47,813 bases of DNA from CAZTDD01 sp964612675 (GCA_964612675.1 CAZTDD010000040.1:1-47813), one strand, 5' to 3'; positions 8,575-17,225 are shown, numbered from the stretch's first letter. Program-made: numbers and translations. The notes: generated by a model not told the origin, from the sequence alone.

Positions 8575-9366
8575 ATGAACCAATCACACATCAGCCAGAA
8601 GTTTCTGAAGTTAGTCGAGATTATGGCCGACCTGCGGAGCGAGCAGGGATGCCCTTGGGACCGGGAGCAGACCCACGAAACCCTGCTCAAATATCTGATC
8701 GAGGAATCGTACGAGGTTTCGGAATCAATCGCCGAAAACAACGATGACGCCCTCGTCGAGGAGTTGGGAGACGTCCTCTTGCAGGTCGTGTTCCATGCCC
8801 AGATAGCGAAGGAAGAGAATCGATTCGATATCGGCGACGTTCTTACCAAGATCTGCGACAAAATGATCGGGCGTCATCCCCATGTGTTCAGTGACGCGTG
8901 CGCGGAGTCTGCGGAGGATGTCCTCCGAAGGTGGGAGAGTGACAAGCAGAAGGAGAAAGAGGACCGTGAATCGATTCTTGACGGCATCCCGAAGCAACTT
9001 CCCGCACTGATGAGAGCGCAACGCATGCAGGATCGCGCCGCCTGGGTCGGCTTCGATTGGGAACGTTTCGAAGAGGTTCTAGAGAAATTCGAAGAAGAGT
9101 GGAGAGAATTCCGCGAGGCCTGCGAGCAACGGGATAGTGAGCAAATCCAGGGGGAACTCGGGGATCTCTTTTTTGCTCTCGTAAACACCGCACGGCTGCT
9201 GAAGATCGACGCGGAACAGTGTCTTAATCAGACCAGTGACAAATTCCAGTCCCGTTTCGCTTACATTGAGCGTCAACTCAAAGCTCGAGGACAGGACGTT
9301 CACAAGTCCACACTTGCTGAAATGGACAGCCTCTGGGAGGAATCGAAGAGACTTGATCTTCGTTAA
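8575..9366 (+). CDS. mazG: Nucleoside triphosphate pyrophosphohydrolase MazG
   Basis: Hydrolyses (d)NTPs to monophosphate and pyrophosphate, a housekeeping role that limits aberrant nucleotides and influences the stringent response. The 263-residue product has two tandem MazG domains. The first carries CPWDREQTHETL, EESYEVSESI and EELGDVLLQVVFHAQ; the second carries WREFREACEQ and ELGDLFFALVNTARLL. The EExxE and ExxD metal-ligand patterns are intact. GAGGGG at 8563-8568 sets ATG 8575 as start instead of the upstream GTG at 8542. It is convergent with the PilZ-like gene, 15 bases apart. Confidence 0.95.
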   Translation: MNQSHISQKFLKLVEIMADLRSEQGCPWDREQTHETLLKYLIEESYEVSESIAENNDDALVEELGDVLLQVVFHAQIAKEENRFDIGDVLTKICDKMIGRHPHVFSDACAESAEDVLRRWESDKQKEKEDRESILDGIPKQLPALMRAQRMQDRAAWVGFDWERFEEVLEKFEEEWREFREACEQRDSEQIQGELGDLFFALVNTARLLKIDAEQCLNQTSDKFQSRFAYIERQLKARGQDVHKSTLAEMDSLWEESKRLDLR

Positions 9367-9381
9367 GGATACAGGTCTCTT

Positions 9382-9789
9382 CTATGGTCCTTCCGTGGAA
9401 GGATCGGGGCTGGTCCACTCGCCGCCTATATCCGGTTCGGCGGCAAGCCCTCCGAAAACCAGCGCGACCCGATTGCAGTCGCCTTTGTTCTCGGAACGAA
9501 GGACCCGCGCGTTGTATATAATCGGGAAACTTCCACCTTGCCGTTCCCAAATGGACTTTAGCTGAAGATCCATAAAGAGAGCAACGCGAACCTGTTGGCC
9601 CTCTTCGAACTCGTCCTTCGTCTCGAACCCAATCCCTCCAACCAACACAGGTCCAATGTCCATCGTCGTGGCTTCATGCCACTCGCCGTCCGATAGAGAG
9701 TTCCCCTCGTCCAGGCTGTAGATGAACGGAATGTTAACCTTCTCTCGCTGATATTCGCGTTTCTCCTGCTCAGTCGCTTCACTGCCCAT
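9382..9789 (-). CDS. PilZ-like c-di-GMP-binding domain protein
   Basis: A 135-residue protein read as a stand-alone PilZ domain. The N-terminus has REYQR (the RxxxR arginine motif, residues 11-15), followed by a beta-barrel region with DIGPVLVGGIGF, which fits the second PilZ signature (D/N)xSxxG only loosely because Gly replaces Ser. The beta pattern VRVALFMDL and ARVLRSENK fits the fold. PilZ proteins relay cyclic di-GMP to pili, motility, secretion or polysaccharide export. Here it sits next to a zinc-ribbon gene on the same strand, 38 bases downstream of it. Assignment is moderate because of the imperfect second motif. Confidence 0.6.
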   Translation of the reverse strand: MGSEATEQEKREYQREKVNIPFIYSLDEGNSLSDGEWHEATTMDIGPVLVGGIGFETKDEFEEGQQVRVALFMDLQLKSIWERQGGSFPIIYNARVLRSENKGDCNRVALVFGGLAAEPDIGGEWTSPDPSTEGP

Positions 9790-9827
9790 GATCGTATGCC
9801 CCCGGAGATTATCGGTCAGACAGCGCG

Positions 9828-10286
9828 CTAGCGTCTGGCTGCCTTCGCAGTATACACCATTCGATTCACAAATGATACATTATCGTCGCCTTCTACGGGG
9901 CGGGCGAGTCCGCGACGATATTCGTCCATACGCTCTGACTTTGCTCGATTGAGCGTGGCCCGAAATGCAGGCGAGATATTGTAGCCTTTGTCCTCCAAAT
10001 GTTCGGCGAGACACTTCGGGACCCCAACACAACCCATCTCGTTGAGTTCAATGTATCCCTTATTAACCCAGCTCTTGAGCATCACGGGTTCCGGTTTGAT
10101 TCCCTCGATGCGAATGGCATCCGAGTAAATGTTTTTAACCGGGCAGTAATCGGATCCGAAGGAATGGATGAACCAGTATAACGCTACCAATACTTCCAGT
10201 TCTTTTTCCTGACACTTCTCACAACAGAAATCAAAGTCGTCGATTCTGCTGCTTCGGCCACACAGATGACATCGTTTTACAGGCAT
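9828..10286 (-). CDS. Zinc-ribbon protein of unknown function
   Basis: A 152-residue cytoplasmic protein starting with a four-cysteine zinc ribbon (CHLCGRSSRIDDFDFCCEKC, residues 6-25). A helical, winged-helix-like region follows with a KSWVNKGYIEL element. This layout recalls the small flagellar-operon regulator YvyF (TIGR03826), but the match is only impressionistic. The C-terminus is basic (RAKSERMDEYRRGLARP). GAGGG lies about five bases before the ATG. It is the first gene of a likely two-gene unit with the PilZ-like gene and is divergent from the tRNA synthetase. A DNA- or RNA-binding role is plausible but not shown. Confidence 0.6.
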   Translation of the reverse strand: MPVKRCHLCGRSSRIDDFDFCCEKCQEKELEVLVALYWFIHSFGSDYCPVKNIYSDAIRIEGIKPEPVMLKSWVNKGYIELNEMGCVGVPKCLAEHLEDKGYNISPAFRATLNRAKSERMDEYRRGLARPVEGDDNVSFVNRMVYTAKAARR

Positions 10287-10606
10287 TTTTGCACCCTCGC
10301 TTAGCAGTGTGTTTCTTATGTTATCGGCGAATTGGGGCCCTGATTGACATGCGGGCGCATGCGGGCACCCACAGCTAGCACAACAAGTAGATAAATCGAA
10401 GCACCATACTGCAGTCTTACTATATTATGTTATAAGCTGACACGAAACATGTCAAGCACGGCGCTAGACTAAATTACACGTACCGAAGAGCCCGGGGCGG
10501 CATACCCTGCGAGAATACGGTGTGATAACCTCAATATTTTGAGATGTTGCGGTTCAAACACACAATCTCAACACCTCACACCACAGCGCCATTTTGGAGT
10601 GTAGCC
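10287..10606. other. Divergent intergenic region before the tRNA synthetase
   Basis: 320 bases with no supported gene. It holds a tandem CATGCGGGC duplication near 10349-10368, an AT-rich patch (TATATTATGTTATAAG, 10421-10436) that could supply -10 elements, and a small hairpin CTCAA-TATT-TTGAG at 10530-10543. I looked for a T-box leader, since tRNA synthetase genes often have one, and saw no convincing specifier stem, antiterminator or terminator. Confidence 0.5.
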
Positions 10607-13600
10607 ATGTTTCAGCCGGTCAGGCAGCTGGATTTCATCAAGATATACAAAGAGATTCTTGAGTTCTGGGACAAAAACCGTAGTTTCGAAAAACTCGTCG
10701 CCAAGAACCGGGGAAATCCACGATTCTCTTTTATTGATGGTCCGATTACCGCCAATAACAAGATGGGTGTCCACCATGGATGGGGACGCACACTCAAAGA
10801 CCTCTATCAACGCTATTGGGCCATGCTGGGCTATGACCAGCGATTTCAAAACGGCTTCGATTGCCAGGGGCTGTGGGTCGAGGTAGAGGTCGAACGCGAG
10901 CTGGGGCTGAACTCGAAGAGTGAAATTGAAGATTTTGGCCTGGACAATTTCAGCCGCCGCTGCCGCGAACGTGTCAATACCTTCAGCGAAATCCAAACGG
11001 AACAGTCTATTGCACTCGGGCAATGGATGGACTGGCCCAATTCCTACTACACGATGAGCGATGAAAACATCCTCTATATTTGGCATTTCCTCAAGACCTG
11101 CCACGCGAGGAATTGGCTTTACAGTGGACATCGGGCTATGCCCTGGTGCTCCAGATGCAGCACGTCGCTCTCCCAACACGAGATGCTGGAAACCTACAAC
11201 GAAATGACCCACACCTCGGTCTATGTTCGGTTTCCCCTCGTCGAGCGGGAAGGCGAAAGTCTGCTGGTCTGGACAACAACCCCCTGGACATTGCTTGCCA
11301 ACGTGGCCGCGGCGGTTCATCCCGATCTGGAATACCTGAGGATTCGATCCAATGGTCATGTGTTGATTCTCGGTGCTGACACCGTCCATCGTGTCGGCAA
11401 AGAAGGCCAAGACTATGAAGTCCTGGACTCGATGCGCGGGAAGGATCTATTGGGGCTTCATTACCACGGTCCGTTCGACGATCTGGACGCCGCCAGAGAC
11501 ATCGACCATCGGATAGTGCCTTGGGAAGATGTAGGCAGTGAAGAAGGAACGGGAATCGTCCATATCGCCCCGGGCTGCGGTCAGGAAGACTATGAACTTT
11601 CTCATGTCGAAGGACTCCAGAAAATCCAGCCCGTCGACGAAACGGGCACATATTATGCCGGTTTCGGCAAGTTCACTGCTAGACGCGTAGCCGACCTGCT
11701 TCCCGACATTCTCGCCGACCTGAAAGCAAAAGACATACTCCTGAAAAAGGAGCAGTATACACATCGGTATCCTTCCTGCTGGCGATGTGGAGAAGAACTG
11801 ATCTTTCGCCTGGTCGACGAATGGTTCATATCGAGCAAAGACATTCGCCCCCAAATGCGTGAAGCAAACAGCCAAGTTCGCTGGGTACCCTCCTACATGC
11901 AGAAGCGCATGGATGATTGGCTTGTCAACATGGGGGATTGGTGCATTTCCCGGAAAAGGTACTGGGGTCTGCCTCTCCCGTTCTACCCATGCGGCTCATG
12001 CGGAACAGTGAATGTTGTCGGATCGCTTGAAGAACTGAAGGAGCGGGCCACAGCACCGTTTGAGCTACCCGAGCTCCACCGTCCCTGGATCGACGATATC
12101 TTAATACGCTGTGAAAAGTGCGGTGCCGAAGTCTCGCGAATTCAAGATGTTGGGGATTGCTGGCTGGATGCAGGTATTGTCCCGTTCTCCACGCTGAAAT
12201 ATCTTGAAGACCCCGCGTACTGGGAAGCCTGGTTTCCGGTGGATCTGATTCTTGAGATGAGGGCTCAGCTGCGCTGCTGGTTCTATTCCCTCCTCTTCAT
12301 GTCGGTCACATTGGAGAAAACGACTCCGTACAAGTCGGTGATGACATATGAGAAGGTACTCGCGGAAGACGGTCGTGAGATGCACAAGTCTTGGGGGAAC
12401 GCCATCTGGTTCGACGACGCCGTCGAGGAAATGGGGCCGGATGTCATGCGATGGATGTACCTCGGCCAGGTTACAACGGAACCACTTCGATTCGGGTTCG
12501 GTCCAAGCCGTGAGATTAAGCGGAAGTTCCTCCAGTTCTGGAATGTGTACAGTTTCTTCGTCCTCTATGCGGAGCAGGACAAGCCCGAACTTCGATACAA
12601 CGAAACACCGACAGAATCCACGAGGTTGCTGGACCGGTGGCTGATCTCGCGTCTCAATTCATCCGCCGGAGCGATCCGAAGTGCCATCGAGAACTACGAG
12701 GTGCGTCGAACGGTCCTGACGATCGAGAATCTCTGGAACGATTTATCGAACTGGTACGTACGACGTAACCGGCGACGATTCTGGAAAGAAGAGACCGGCC
12801 CGGACAAAACGGCGGGGTACCAAACCCTCTATCTGGCCCTGACAACGATCTGCCGTCTCATGGCACCGTTCGTACCGTTTGTCTCGGAAAAGATCTATCA
12901 GAATCTCGCTCGGAGCGGCCAGGACTCGTCCGTCCCCGAGAGTGTCCATCACACACCTTTTCCGGAACAGAACAACGAGTTTGTGGATGAGCAGCTCGAG
13001 GCAGCGGTTGCGACGGCACAGCAAGTCGTAAGTCTGGGGCTGGCCGCCCGGAATTCCGCCGGTCAGAAAGTGAGACAGCCGCTCTCGCGCGTTATCCTCG
13101 CACTGCCCCAGGAACAAGGGGAAGCCGTTCGTGCATGCGAGTCGGATATTATCGAGGAACTGAACGTAAAATCCATTCAATTCACTGAAGATATATCCAG
13201 TTATGTAAGACGGAGTGTCAAGCCGAATTTCGCTGGCTTGAAACAGCGGTACGGCAAACAGGTCGGCAAAATCAAACAGGCCTGGGAATCGTTCGATCAT
13301 GACGCCATTTACGAGGCTGTTTCAGCCGGGAGGAGCTACAGTACCGAGCTGCCCAGCGGTGAAGAGCTGACCATCGGTCCGGAAGATGTCCGTCTGGCGA
13401 TGGAAGGTGCCGACGGATTTGCCGCCGCCGAAGAGAAAGATGTGACTGTGGTGTTGGATCTAACAATGACGCCGGAGCTACTGGCAGAAGGTCGATGCCG
13501 CGAACTCGTCCGAAAACTCCAGATTCTGCGCAAAGACGCCGGGCTGGACGTGTCGGATCGAATCCGTCTCCACCTCGTGGGAGGCGAGTCGATCGAAGAA

Positions 13601-13744
13601 CTGACCGGTCAATTCAAGAACTACATTGCGGCAGAGACTTTGGCGGTCGAGATCACTCACGAACCGCCGGGAGAAGGAGTGTTCACGCAAGAAATCAAGA
13701 TCGACTCGGAAACGTTGCAGGCCGGAGTAGTCAAGGTTTCGTGA
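10607..13744 (+). CDS. ileS: Isoleucyl-tRNA synthetase, divergent class I form
   Basis: Charges tRNA with isoleucine. The 1045-residue protein has the class I catalytic fold split by a CP1 editing domain (TTTPWTLLANVAAAVHP, then GTGIVHIAPGCGQEDYE), an anticodon-binding domain and a C-terminal extension as in the long eukaryote-like IleRS type. Signature motifs are altered: HIGH is replaced by GVHH (residues 54-57, in ANNKMGVHHGWGRTLKD) and KMSKS by EMHKS (about 590-594, in DGREMHKSWGN). Cysteine pairs CGSCG and CEKCG suggest a zinc knuckle. ATG 10607 has GGAG eight bases upstream; the ORF opens at 10544. Similar proteins in actinobacteria and Chloroflexi are often annotated only as class I tRNA ligase. 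Whether a canonical IleRS exists elsewhere is unknown. Confidence 0.85.
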   Translation: MFQPVRQLDFIKIYKEILEFWDKNRSFEKLVAKNRGNPRFSFIDGPITANNKMGVHHGWGRTLKDLYQRYWAMLGYDQRFQNGFDCQGLWVEVEVERELGLNSKSEIEDFGLDNFSRRCRERVNTFSEIQTEQSIALGQWMDWPNSYYTMSDENILYIWHFLKTCHARNWLYSGHRAMPWCSRCSTSLSQHEMLETYNEMTHTSVYVRFPLVEREGESLLVWTTTPWTLLANVAAAVHPDLEYLRIRSNGHVLILGADTVHRVGKEGQDYEVLDSMRGKDLLGLHYHGPFDDLDAARDIDHRIVPWEDVGSEEGTGIVHIAPGCGQEDYELSHVEGLQKIQPVDETGTYYAGFGKFTARRVADLLPDILADLKAKDILLKKEQYTHRYPSCWRCGEELIFRLVDEWFISSKDIRPQMREANSQVRWVPSYMQKRMDDWLVNMGDWCISRKRYWGLPLPFYPCGSCGTVNVVGSLEELKERATAPFELPELHRPWIDDILIRCEKCGAEVSRIQDVGDCWLDAGIVPFSTLKYLEDPAYWEAWFPVDLILEMRAQLRCWFYSLLFMSVTLEKTTPYKSVMTYEKVLAEDGREMHKSWGNAIWFDDAVEEMGPDVMRWMYLGQVTTEPLRFGFGPSREIKRKFLQFWNVYSFFVLYAEQDKPELRYNETPTESTRLLDRWLISRLNSSAGAIRSAIENYEVRRTVLTIENLWNDLSNWYVRRNRRRFWKEETGPDKTAGYQTLYLALTTICRLMAPFVPFVSEKIYQNLARSGQDSSVPESVHHTPFPEQNNEFVDEQLEAAVATAQQVVSLGLAARNSAGQKVRQPLSRVILALPQEQGEAVRACESDIIEELNVKSIQFTEDISSYVRRSVKPNFAGLKQRYGKQVGKIKQAWESFDHDAIYEAVSAGRSYSTELPSGEELTIGPEDVRLAMEGADGFAAAEEKDVTVVLDLTMTPELLAEGRCRELVRKLQILRKDAGLDVSDRIRLHLVGGESIEELTGQFKNYIAAETLAVEITHEPPGEGVFTQEIKIDSETLQAGVVKVS

Positions 13745-13789
13745 CAAGACCGCAGGATGCCTCGGGGAAAGCCGACAAACAAAGCAGCA

Positions 13790-14239
13790 TCATCCCAGCC
13801 CGGGCGCTCGCAAAGCCGCATCAACAGCATTCACGAACCGCCGCGGAGAATGAGGAATCGCCAAAAGCTTCTTTGTGAACGCTTCGGCACGCCCATTCAC
13901 AGTCTGCTGAGTAAACCAGCCGAGCACGTCATACCAGTCCGGCTCGTGACGATACAGCCCCCGACTTTCTACGTAGCGATACAGTTCTAAGCTTAAGGGA
14001 ATCAGATACCAGGGACTGAAGAAGCGCAGTCGCTCTTCACAGATGGTCTGCAGCCATTCTTCCCAGGGTTTGTAGCGAAAAATGGTAATCGTCGAGGGAT
14101 CTTCTTCGAATCGACTGAGGACGGAAATCGACGTTGGATAACGGTCGATCTCTTCAAACTTGACCCGGACACCAACCTCCTCCGCCCATTCGAGGAGCCC
14201 GTCCGCCTCATTGCCGACAAACTCATCCATCAAGGCCAT
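13790..14239 (-). CDS. Conserved-looking protein of unknown function
   Basis: A 149-residue soluble protein I do not recognise. It contains a short beta segment (TSISVLSRFEEDPSTITIFRYKP), Trp-rich helices (PWEEWLQTICEE, FFSPWYLIPLSLELYRYVE) and a C-terminal PHSPRRFVNAVDAAL. No signal peptide and no HExxH or other catalytic motif is visible. It begins six bases after the stop of the YfhO-like gene and a GAGG site overlaps that stop, so translational coupling is likely. It is the last gene of the aroK-aroC-yfhO unit and convergent with ileS. The regular beta-helix layout and the spacing argue that it is a real gene. Confidence 0.65.
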   Translation of the reverse strand: MALMDEFVGNEADGLLEWAEEVGVRVKFEEIDRYPTSISVLSRFEEDPSTITIFRYKPWEEWLQTICEERLRFFSPWYLIPLSLELYRYVESRGLYRHEPDWYDVLGWFTQQTVNGRAEAFTKKLLAIPHSPRRFVNAVDAALRAPGLG

Positions 14240-14245
14240 CGATCC

Positions 14246-17164
14246 TCACCCCGAAACCAAGCCTTCTCCGTTCGCCGCTTTTCTGCGCAATGACCACAGA
14301 GACAACAATACAAGGAGAATGAGAGTAACTACGGAAACGGCCACACCAGCGTAAACAACACTCGGGGTAAATTCAAATCGAACGGTGTGCTCTCCTTCGG
14401 GCACTCTCACCTGCATAAAGACGCCGTCGACGAGTGCGATTTCGCTGTCCACCCCGTCCACGGTAACACCCCAGCCGGGATAGACGCATTGTGAGAAGAA
14501 AACCGAGGAGGGTTCCTTCAGGCGCACTGTTGCCACCATTCGACCGGGACGCTGTTCCTCGACCTCCATGACCCCCTCGGAATTCTCCACAAGCCGAACG
14601 ATGGTCTGGGGAGCGGGGTTCTCATACATCCTCAGCGGGCTGTACGGATCCGCCCAGACAAGATCAAACGCATCGGGAACGTCCAAAGTCGTTATCACGT
14701 AGCGTGTCGCTGTCCGATCGTATCCGTGTGGATGGACGCCGGCGGCCTGCCGGATGTAGAGCATTCCTCCCTGCTTCGTATCCGGATGCCGTCCCTGAAT
14801 GGTGTTCACGAAAGCAGCAAATGTACTTAGCTGAATCGGGTCGTAACCTCGAACGGCTCTCACTCCGAAAAGCATCGGCCGATTATGTTTGCATTCGGAA
14901 TGCCCGGGAACACCTCTCCCGATCACGATCTCGTCTGTGAAGAGCGTGCGATGCTGCGTATCGCGACCGGCGATCTGAAGTGGCTCAGTCTCCCGGTAGT
15001 GAAGCGTTTTCCACTGCTCCTCGGGAAACGTTGGGATGAACCGGTGAGCGAACCAGAGAAGATCGGCAAACAGAAGCCCCCACAGAAGAACGCAGGCCCA
15101 CACCGCTTTGTTGGGAAGCCGTCCGACAGCGCCAATCGCTAACAGTCCGGCCCAGAACCAAACACAGGCAATACTCAGTCCCCGGAGTACCGCCTCGCAA
15201 CGTCCGTCGATCAAGTTTGCGGGAATCTGAGCGGCAATGGCGTTGTAGGCCTCCGGAGGAAGCCCCACAGCCTCTCGGCTCCGCTCTACTTCAATGTGAT
15301 GCAGGAAGTCCCAGATACCATGGCGATTCAGGTAGGCGAGCAAGGTGAATACGATCAAAAGGAATCCCGTTCCAAGCACCGCCGCGACCGCCGGATGTTG
15401 CCTGACCTGCCACCACCCGGCTCTGCAGAGCCTGAGCGTTCCCAGACCGGCCAGAATCGAAACTGCCAGCCCATAGAAAAGGACGAGTCGTCCAGGCACC
15501 CGGAAATAGGCAAATCCTGGAAAGAGATGATAAGGAATGCGATACAGGGGTGTGTAATGTCCGAGAGCGAGAAGAAGAGCAACGATCAGCAGGCACAAGG
15601 CGAAACGACGTTCTGTGACAAAATCGCTCTCATTGGGCGAGATTGTATATCCGGCAGATGCATTCAACCCCCTCTGTGTCTCCCCTACTCGGCCACGCGA
15701 GCGTGGCCCGCTTGGGGGAGAAAACGCTGCAGACACGCTCGTTTTTTTCCTCCCCCGAAGATCGGGGGAGGTTAGGAGGGGGTTGAAATCCGTATTCCAG
15801 ACTTTTTGCAACAGTGTCAATCTTTGGGGGAGAGAATGGTCCGGACATCCTCTTTCCTTTTCCTCCCTCCGGGCTCCCCCCTGTTCCTCCTCCGGTGCTC
15901 CTTCCTTTTCCTCGCCTCGTGCTATTTTCTCTTCCCCTCGCTGTGCTCCGTCCTCTTCCTCCTCCGGTGTTCCTTCCTTTTCCTCCCCCGATGCTCCTTC
16001 CTTTTCCTCCCCCGATCCTGACGGGTAAAGACCAACCTGTTCCTCCCCCGAAGATCGGAGGTTAGGAGGGGGTTGAGAGTCCATTTCATCCCTGCCGCCG
16101 ATCCTCTGCATCCTCGTCGATACCGGAGGAGAACTCTCCCCTCGCCCCTCCGATTCTCGCCTGGGTGCCACCCCCATGTCCCCATGGGGGTGCGGCAAAG
16201 GAACAAAGGCAAAAAAGGCCAATACAATCGAGACCACGCCCGCATAACCACAGATCTCATGATACCCGGTAATTGTCTCCCAGAATTTCCGATCGGGCGC
16301 TTCGTATGTCGGGTCCCCATAGAAGAACGGTGCGAAAAGTGTCAGCAAATGAGCGGGCGGCATGGAGTCGTGCGTAGCGAACTTGTATTCCGCACCTCCG
16401 GCCCGCGTGGAGGAATAACCGGAAAACTGTAGAAGCGGCAAGATCACGGCCGAACAAATCAGTAGAGACGCCGCAATACCGGTTCCAGTCCGGATCAGGT
16501 TCCGACCCACGGTCTTGAAAGAAAAACCCGAGTTCTGCGGCCAGAACGCTCGAAACAGCAGCAGGTAGAACGTATACAACGGCAATTGCAGGTGCCCGGC
16601 GAGGATCATCATTGCCAGCGGTGCTGCCAGGCCGGTTACGCGCAGCCACGAGAACCCCGTGCGAAGCCGGTCCTGGGCGAACAAACAGAACGGAATATAG
16701 GCATACGCCTGTATATGGATCAGATGCCCGTCATTCGAGTGCAGAATGAAGAAACCACTCCAGGCGTAAACAGTCGCGGCGATAAGCGCCGGTACCCGGC
16801 CAAACCTCCGATTCAGAAAGAAGAGGTACATCCCAATCGCTGCGATCAGGTGATGAATAACGATACAGAAAGCGAAAAATTCAGGGACGTCCAATACAAG
16901 ATGCAGAACATTCCACGGGAACAGAAGCGCGGTTTGGATGTTGGCCCAGAACGGCACACCGCAGAAAACGTAGGAATTCCACAGCGGAAGATATCCCGCA
17001 GAGAGACAGGAGAGAGCGAACTCGCGCCACGGGATAAACTGATTGAGCATGTCGCCGCCATCGGGCAGCTGCCCCAGGAAGAGGATCTTCCAGTGGAACA
17101 GGCAGATCGGTCCGACGAGAAGGACAAAAGTCAGCCAGCGGATGTAGTTCTTGTGGGTCGTCAT
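14246..17164 (-). CDS. YfhO-family multipass membrane protein with an in-frame repeat insertion
   Basis: A polytopic membrane protein of the YfhO type, a GT-C-like family proposed to modify envelope glycopolymers. It has about a dozen transmembrane helices, the N-terminal DGGDMLNQFIPWREF and LPLWNSYVFCGVPFWANIQT motifs, and a C-terminal periplasmic beta domain (FFSQCVYPGWGVTVDGVDSE, then a final helix). Residues about 322-505 replace what should be a short loop between two helices. They are Glu-, Gly- and Arg-rich, encoded by dispersed repeats, and stay in frame. ATG 17164 was chosen because the longer form (17272) would overlap aroC. The gene follows aroC by 61 bases. Without the insertion the protein would be about 790 residues, near the family norm. 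Confidence 0.85.
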   Translation of the reverse strand: MTTHKNYIRWLTFVLLVGPICLFHWKILFLGQLPDGGDMLNQFIPWREFALSCLSAGYLPLWNSYVFCGVPFWANIQTALLFPWNVLHLVLDVPEFFAFCIVIHHLIAAIGMYLFFLNRRFGRVPALIAATVYAWSGFFILHSNDGHLIHIQAYAYIPFCLFAQDRLRTGFSWLRVTGLAAPLAMMILAGHLQLPLYTFYLLLFRAFWPQNSGFSFKTVGRNLIRTGTGIAASLLICSAVILPLLQFSGYSSTRAGGAEYKFATHDSMPPAHLLTLFAPFFYGDPTYEAPDRKFWETITGYHEICGYAGVVSIVLAFFAFVPLPHPHGDMGVAPRRESEGRGESSPPVSTRMQRIGGRDEMDSQPPPNLRSSGEEQVGLYPSGSGEEKEGASGEEKEGTPEEEEDGAQRGEEKIARGEEKEGAPEEEQGGARREEKERGCPDHSLPQRLTLLQKVWNTDFNPLLTSPDLRGRKKTSVSAAFSPPSGPRSRGRVGETQRGLNASAGYTISPNESDFVTERRFALCLLIVALLLALGHYTPLYRIPYHLFPGFAYFRVPGRLVLFYGLAVSILAGLGTLRLCRAGWWQVRQHPAVAAVLGTGFLLIVFTLLAYLNRHGIWDFLHHIEVERSREAVGLPPEAYNAIAAQIPANLIDGRCEAVLRGLSIACVWFWAGLLAIGAVGRLPNKAVWACVLLWGLLFADLLWFAHRFIPTFPEEQWKTLHYRETEPLQIAGRDTQHRTLFTDEIVIGRGVPGHSECKHNRPMLFGVRAVRGYDPIQLSTFAAFVNTIQGRHPDTKQGGMLYIRQAAGVHPHGYDRTATRYVITTLDVPDAFDLVWADPYSPLRMYENPAPQTIVRLVENSEGVMEVEEQRPGRMVATVRLKEPSSVFFSQCVYPGWGVTVDGVDSEIALVDGVFMQVRVPEGEHTVRFEFTPSVVYAGVAVSVVTLILLVLLSLWSLRRKAANGEGLVSG
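15663..15787. repeat. MITE-like element with 12-base terminal inverted repeats inside a coding region
   Basis: TTCAACCCCCTC at 15663-15674 is exactly inverted as GAGGGGGTTGAA at 15776-15787. Two internal perfect hairpins are present: GGCCACGC-GA-GCGTGGCC (15691-15708) and CCTCCCCCG-AAGAT-CGGGGGAGG (15749-15771). On the minus strand it is translated as part of the YfhO-like protein (FNPLLTSPDLRGRKK and following). The left half recurs at the end of the window and the right half at 16042-16076, so this is a dispersed family. Confidence 0.85.
15971..16018. repeat. 24-base tandem repeat encoding a Glu-rich octapeptide
   Basis: Two 24-base units at 15971-15994 and 15995-16018 share a 22-base identical core that begins TCCTTCCTTTTCC; degenerate copies extend back to about 15850. 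On the minus strand they encode units like GEEKEGAS. The period is a multiple of three, so copy number can change without breaking the frame. Confidence 0.8.
16042..16076. repeat. Partial second copy of the TTCAACCCCCTC element (right end)
   Basis: This segment is identical to 15749-15786 except for a three-base deletion in the hairpin arm, which keeps the reading frame of the surrounding gene. It ends in the same AGGAGGGGGTTGA terminus. A further perfect hairpin, CACCCCCATG-TCCC-CATGGGGGTG, sits at 16169-16192 near the far edge of the insertion. Confidence 0.8.
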
Positions 17165-17225
17165 GGGAATCGATCTTATCCCATAGATGACGGAGTTGTG
17201 AAAGTGTCGTGAAGGCACTCGTCGA

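Noticed and set aside
148..8861. Many overlapping ORFs on the opposite strand of ligA, TPR, pilin and heparinase genes
   Set aside because: They follow the codon phase of the real genes, lack ribosome-binding sites and have Arg/Ser/Pro-rich compositions typical of shadow frames.
9386..9405. Short hairpin TCCTTCC-GT-GGAAGGA between mazG and the PilZ-like gene
   Set aside because: The loop is too short, it overlaps the PilZ coding end, and there is no T-tract, so a terminator is not supported.
10287..10606. T-box riboswitch before ileS
   Set aside because: No specifier hairpin, T-box sequence or antiterminator was seen.
15741..15771. Hairpin with adjacent T-run inside the YfhO-like gene as a terminator
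   Set aside because: The T-run precedes the hairpin on the plus strand and reads as A-run after it on the coding strand, the wrong order for a rho-independent terminator.
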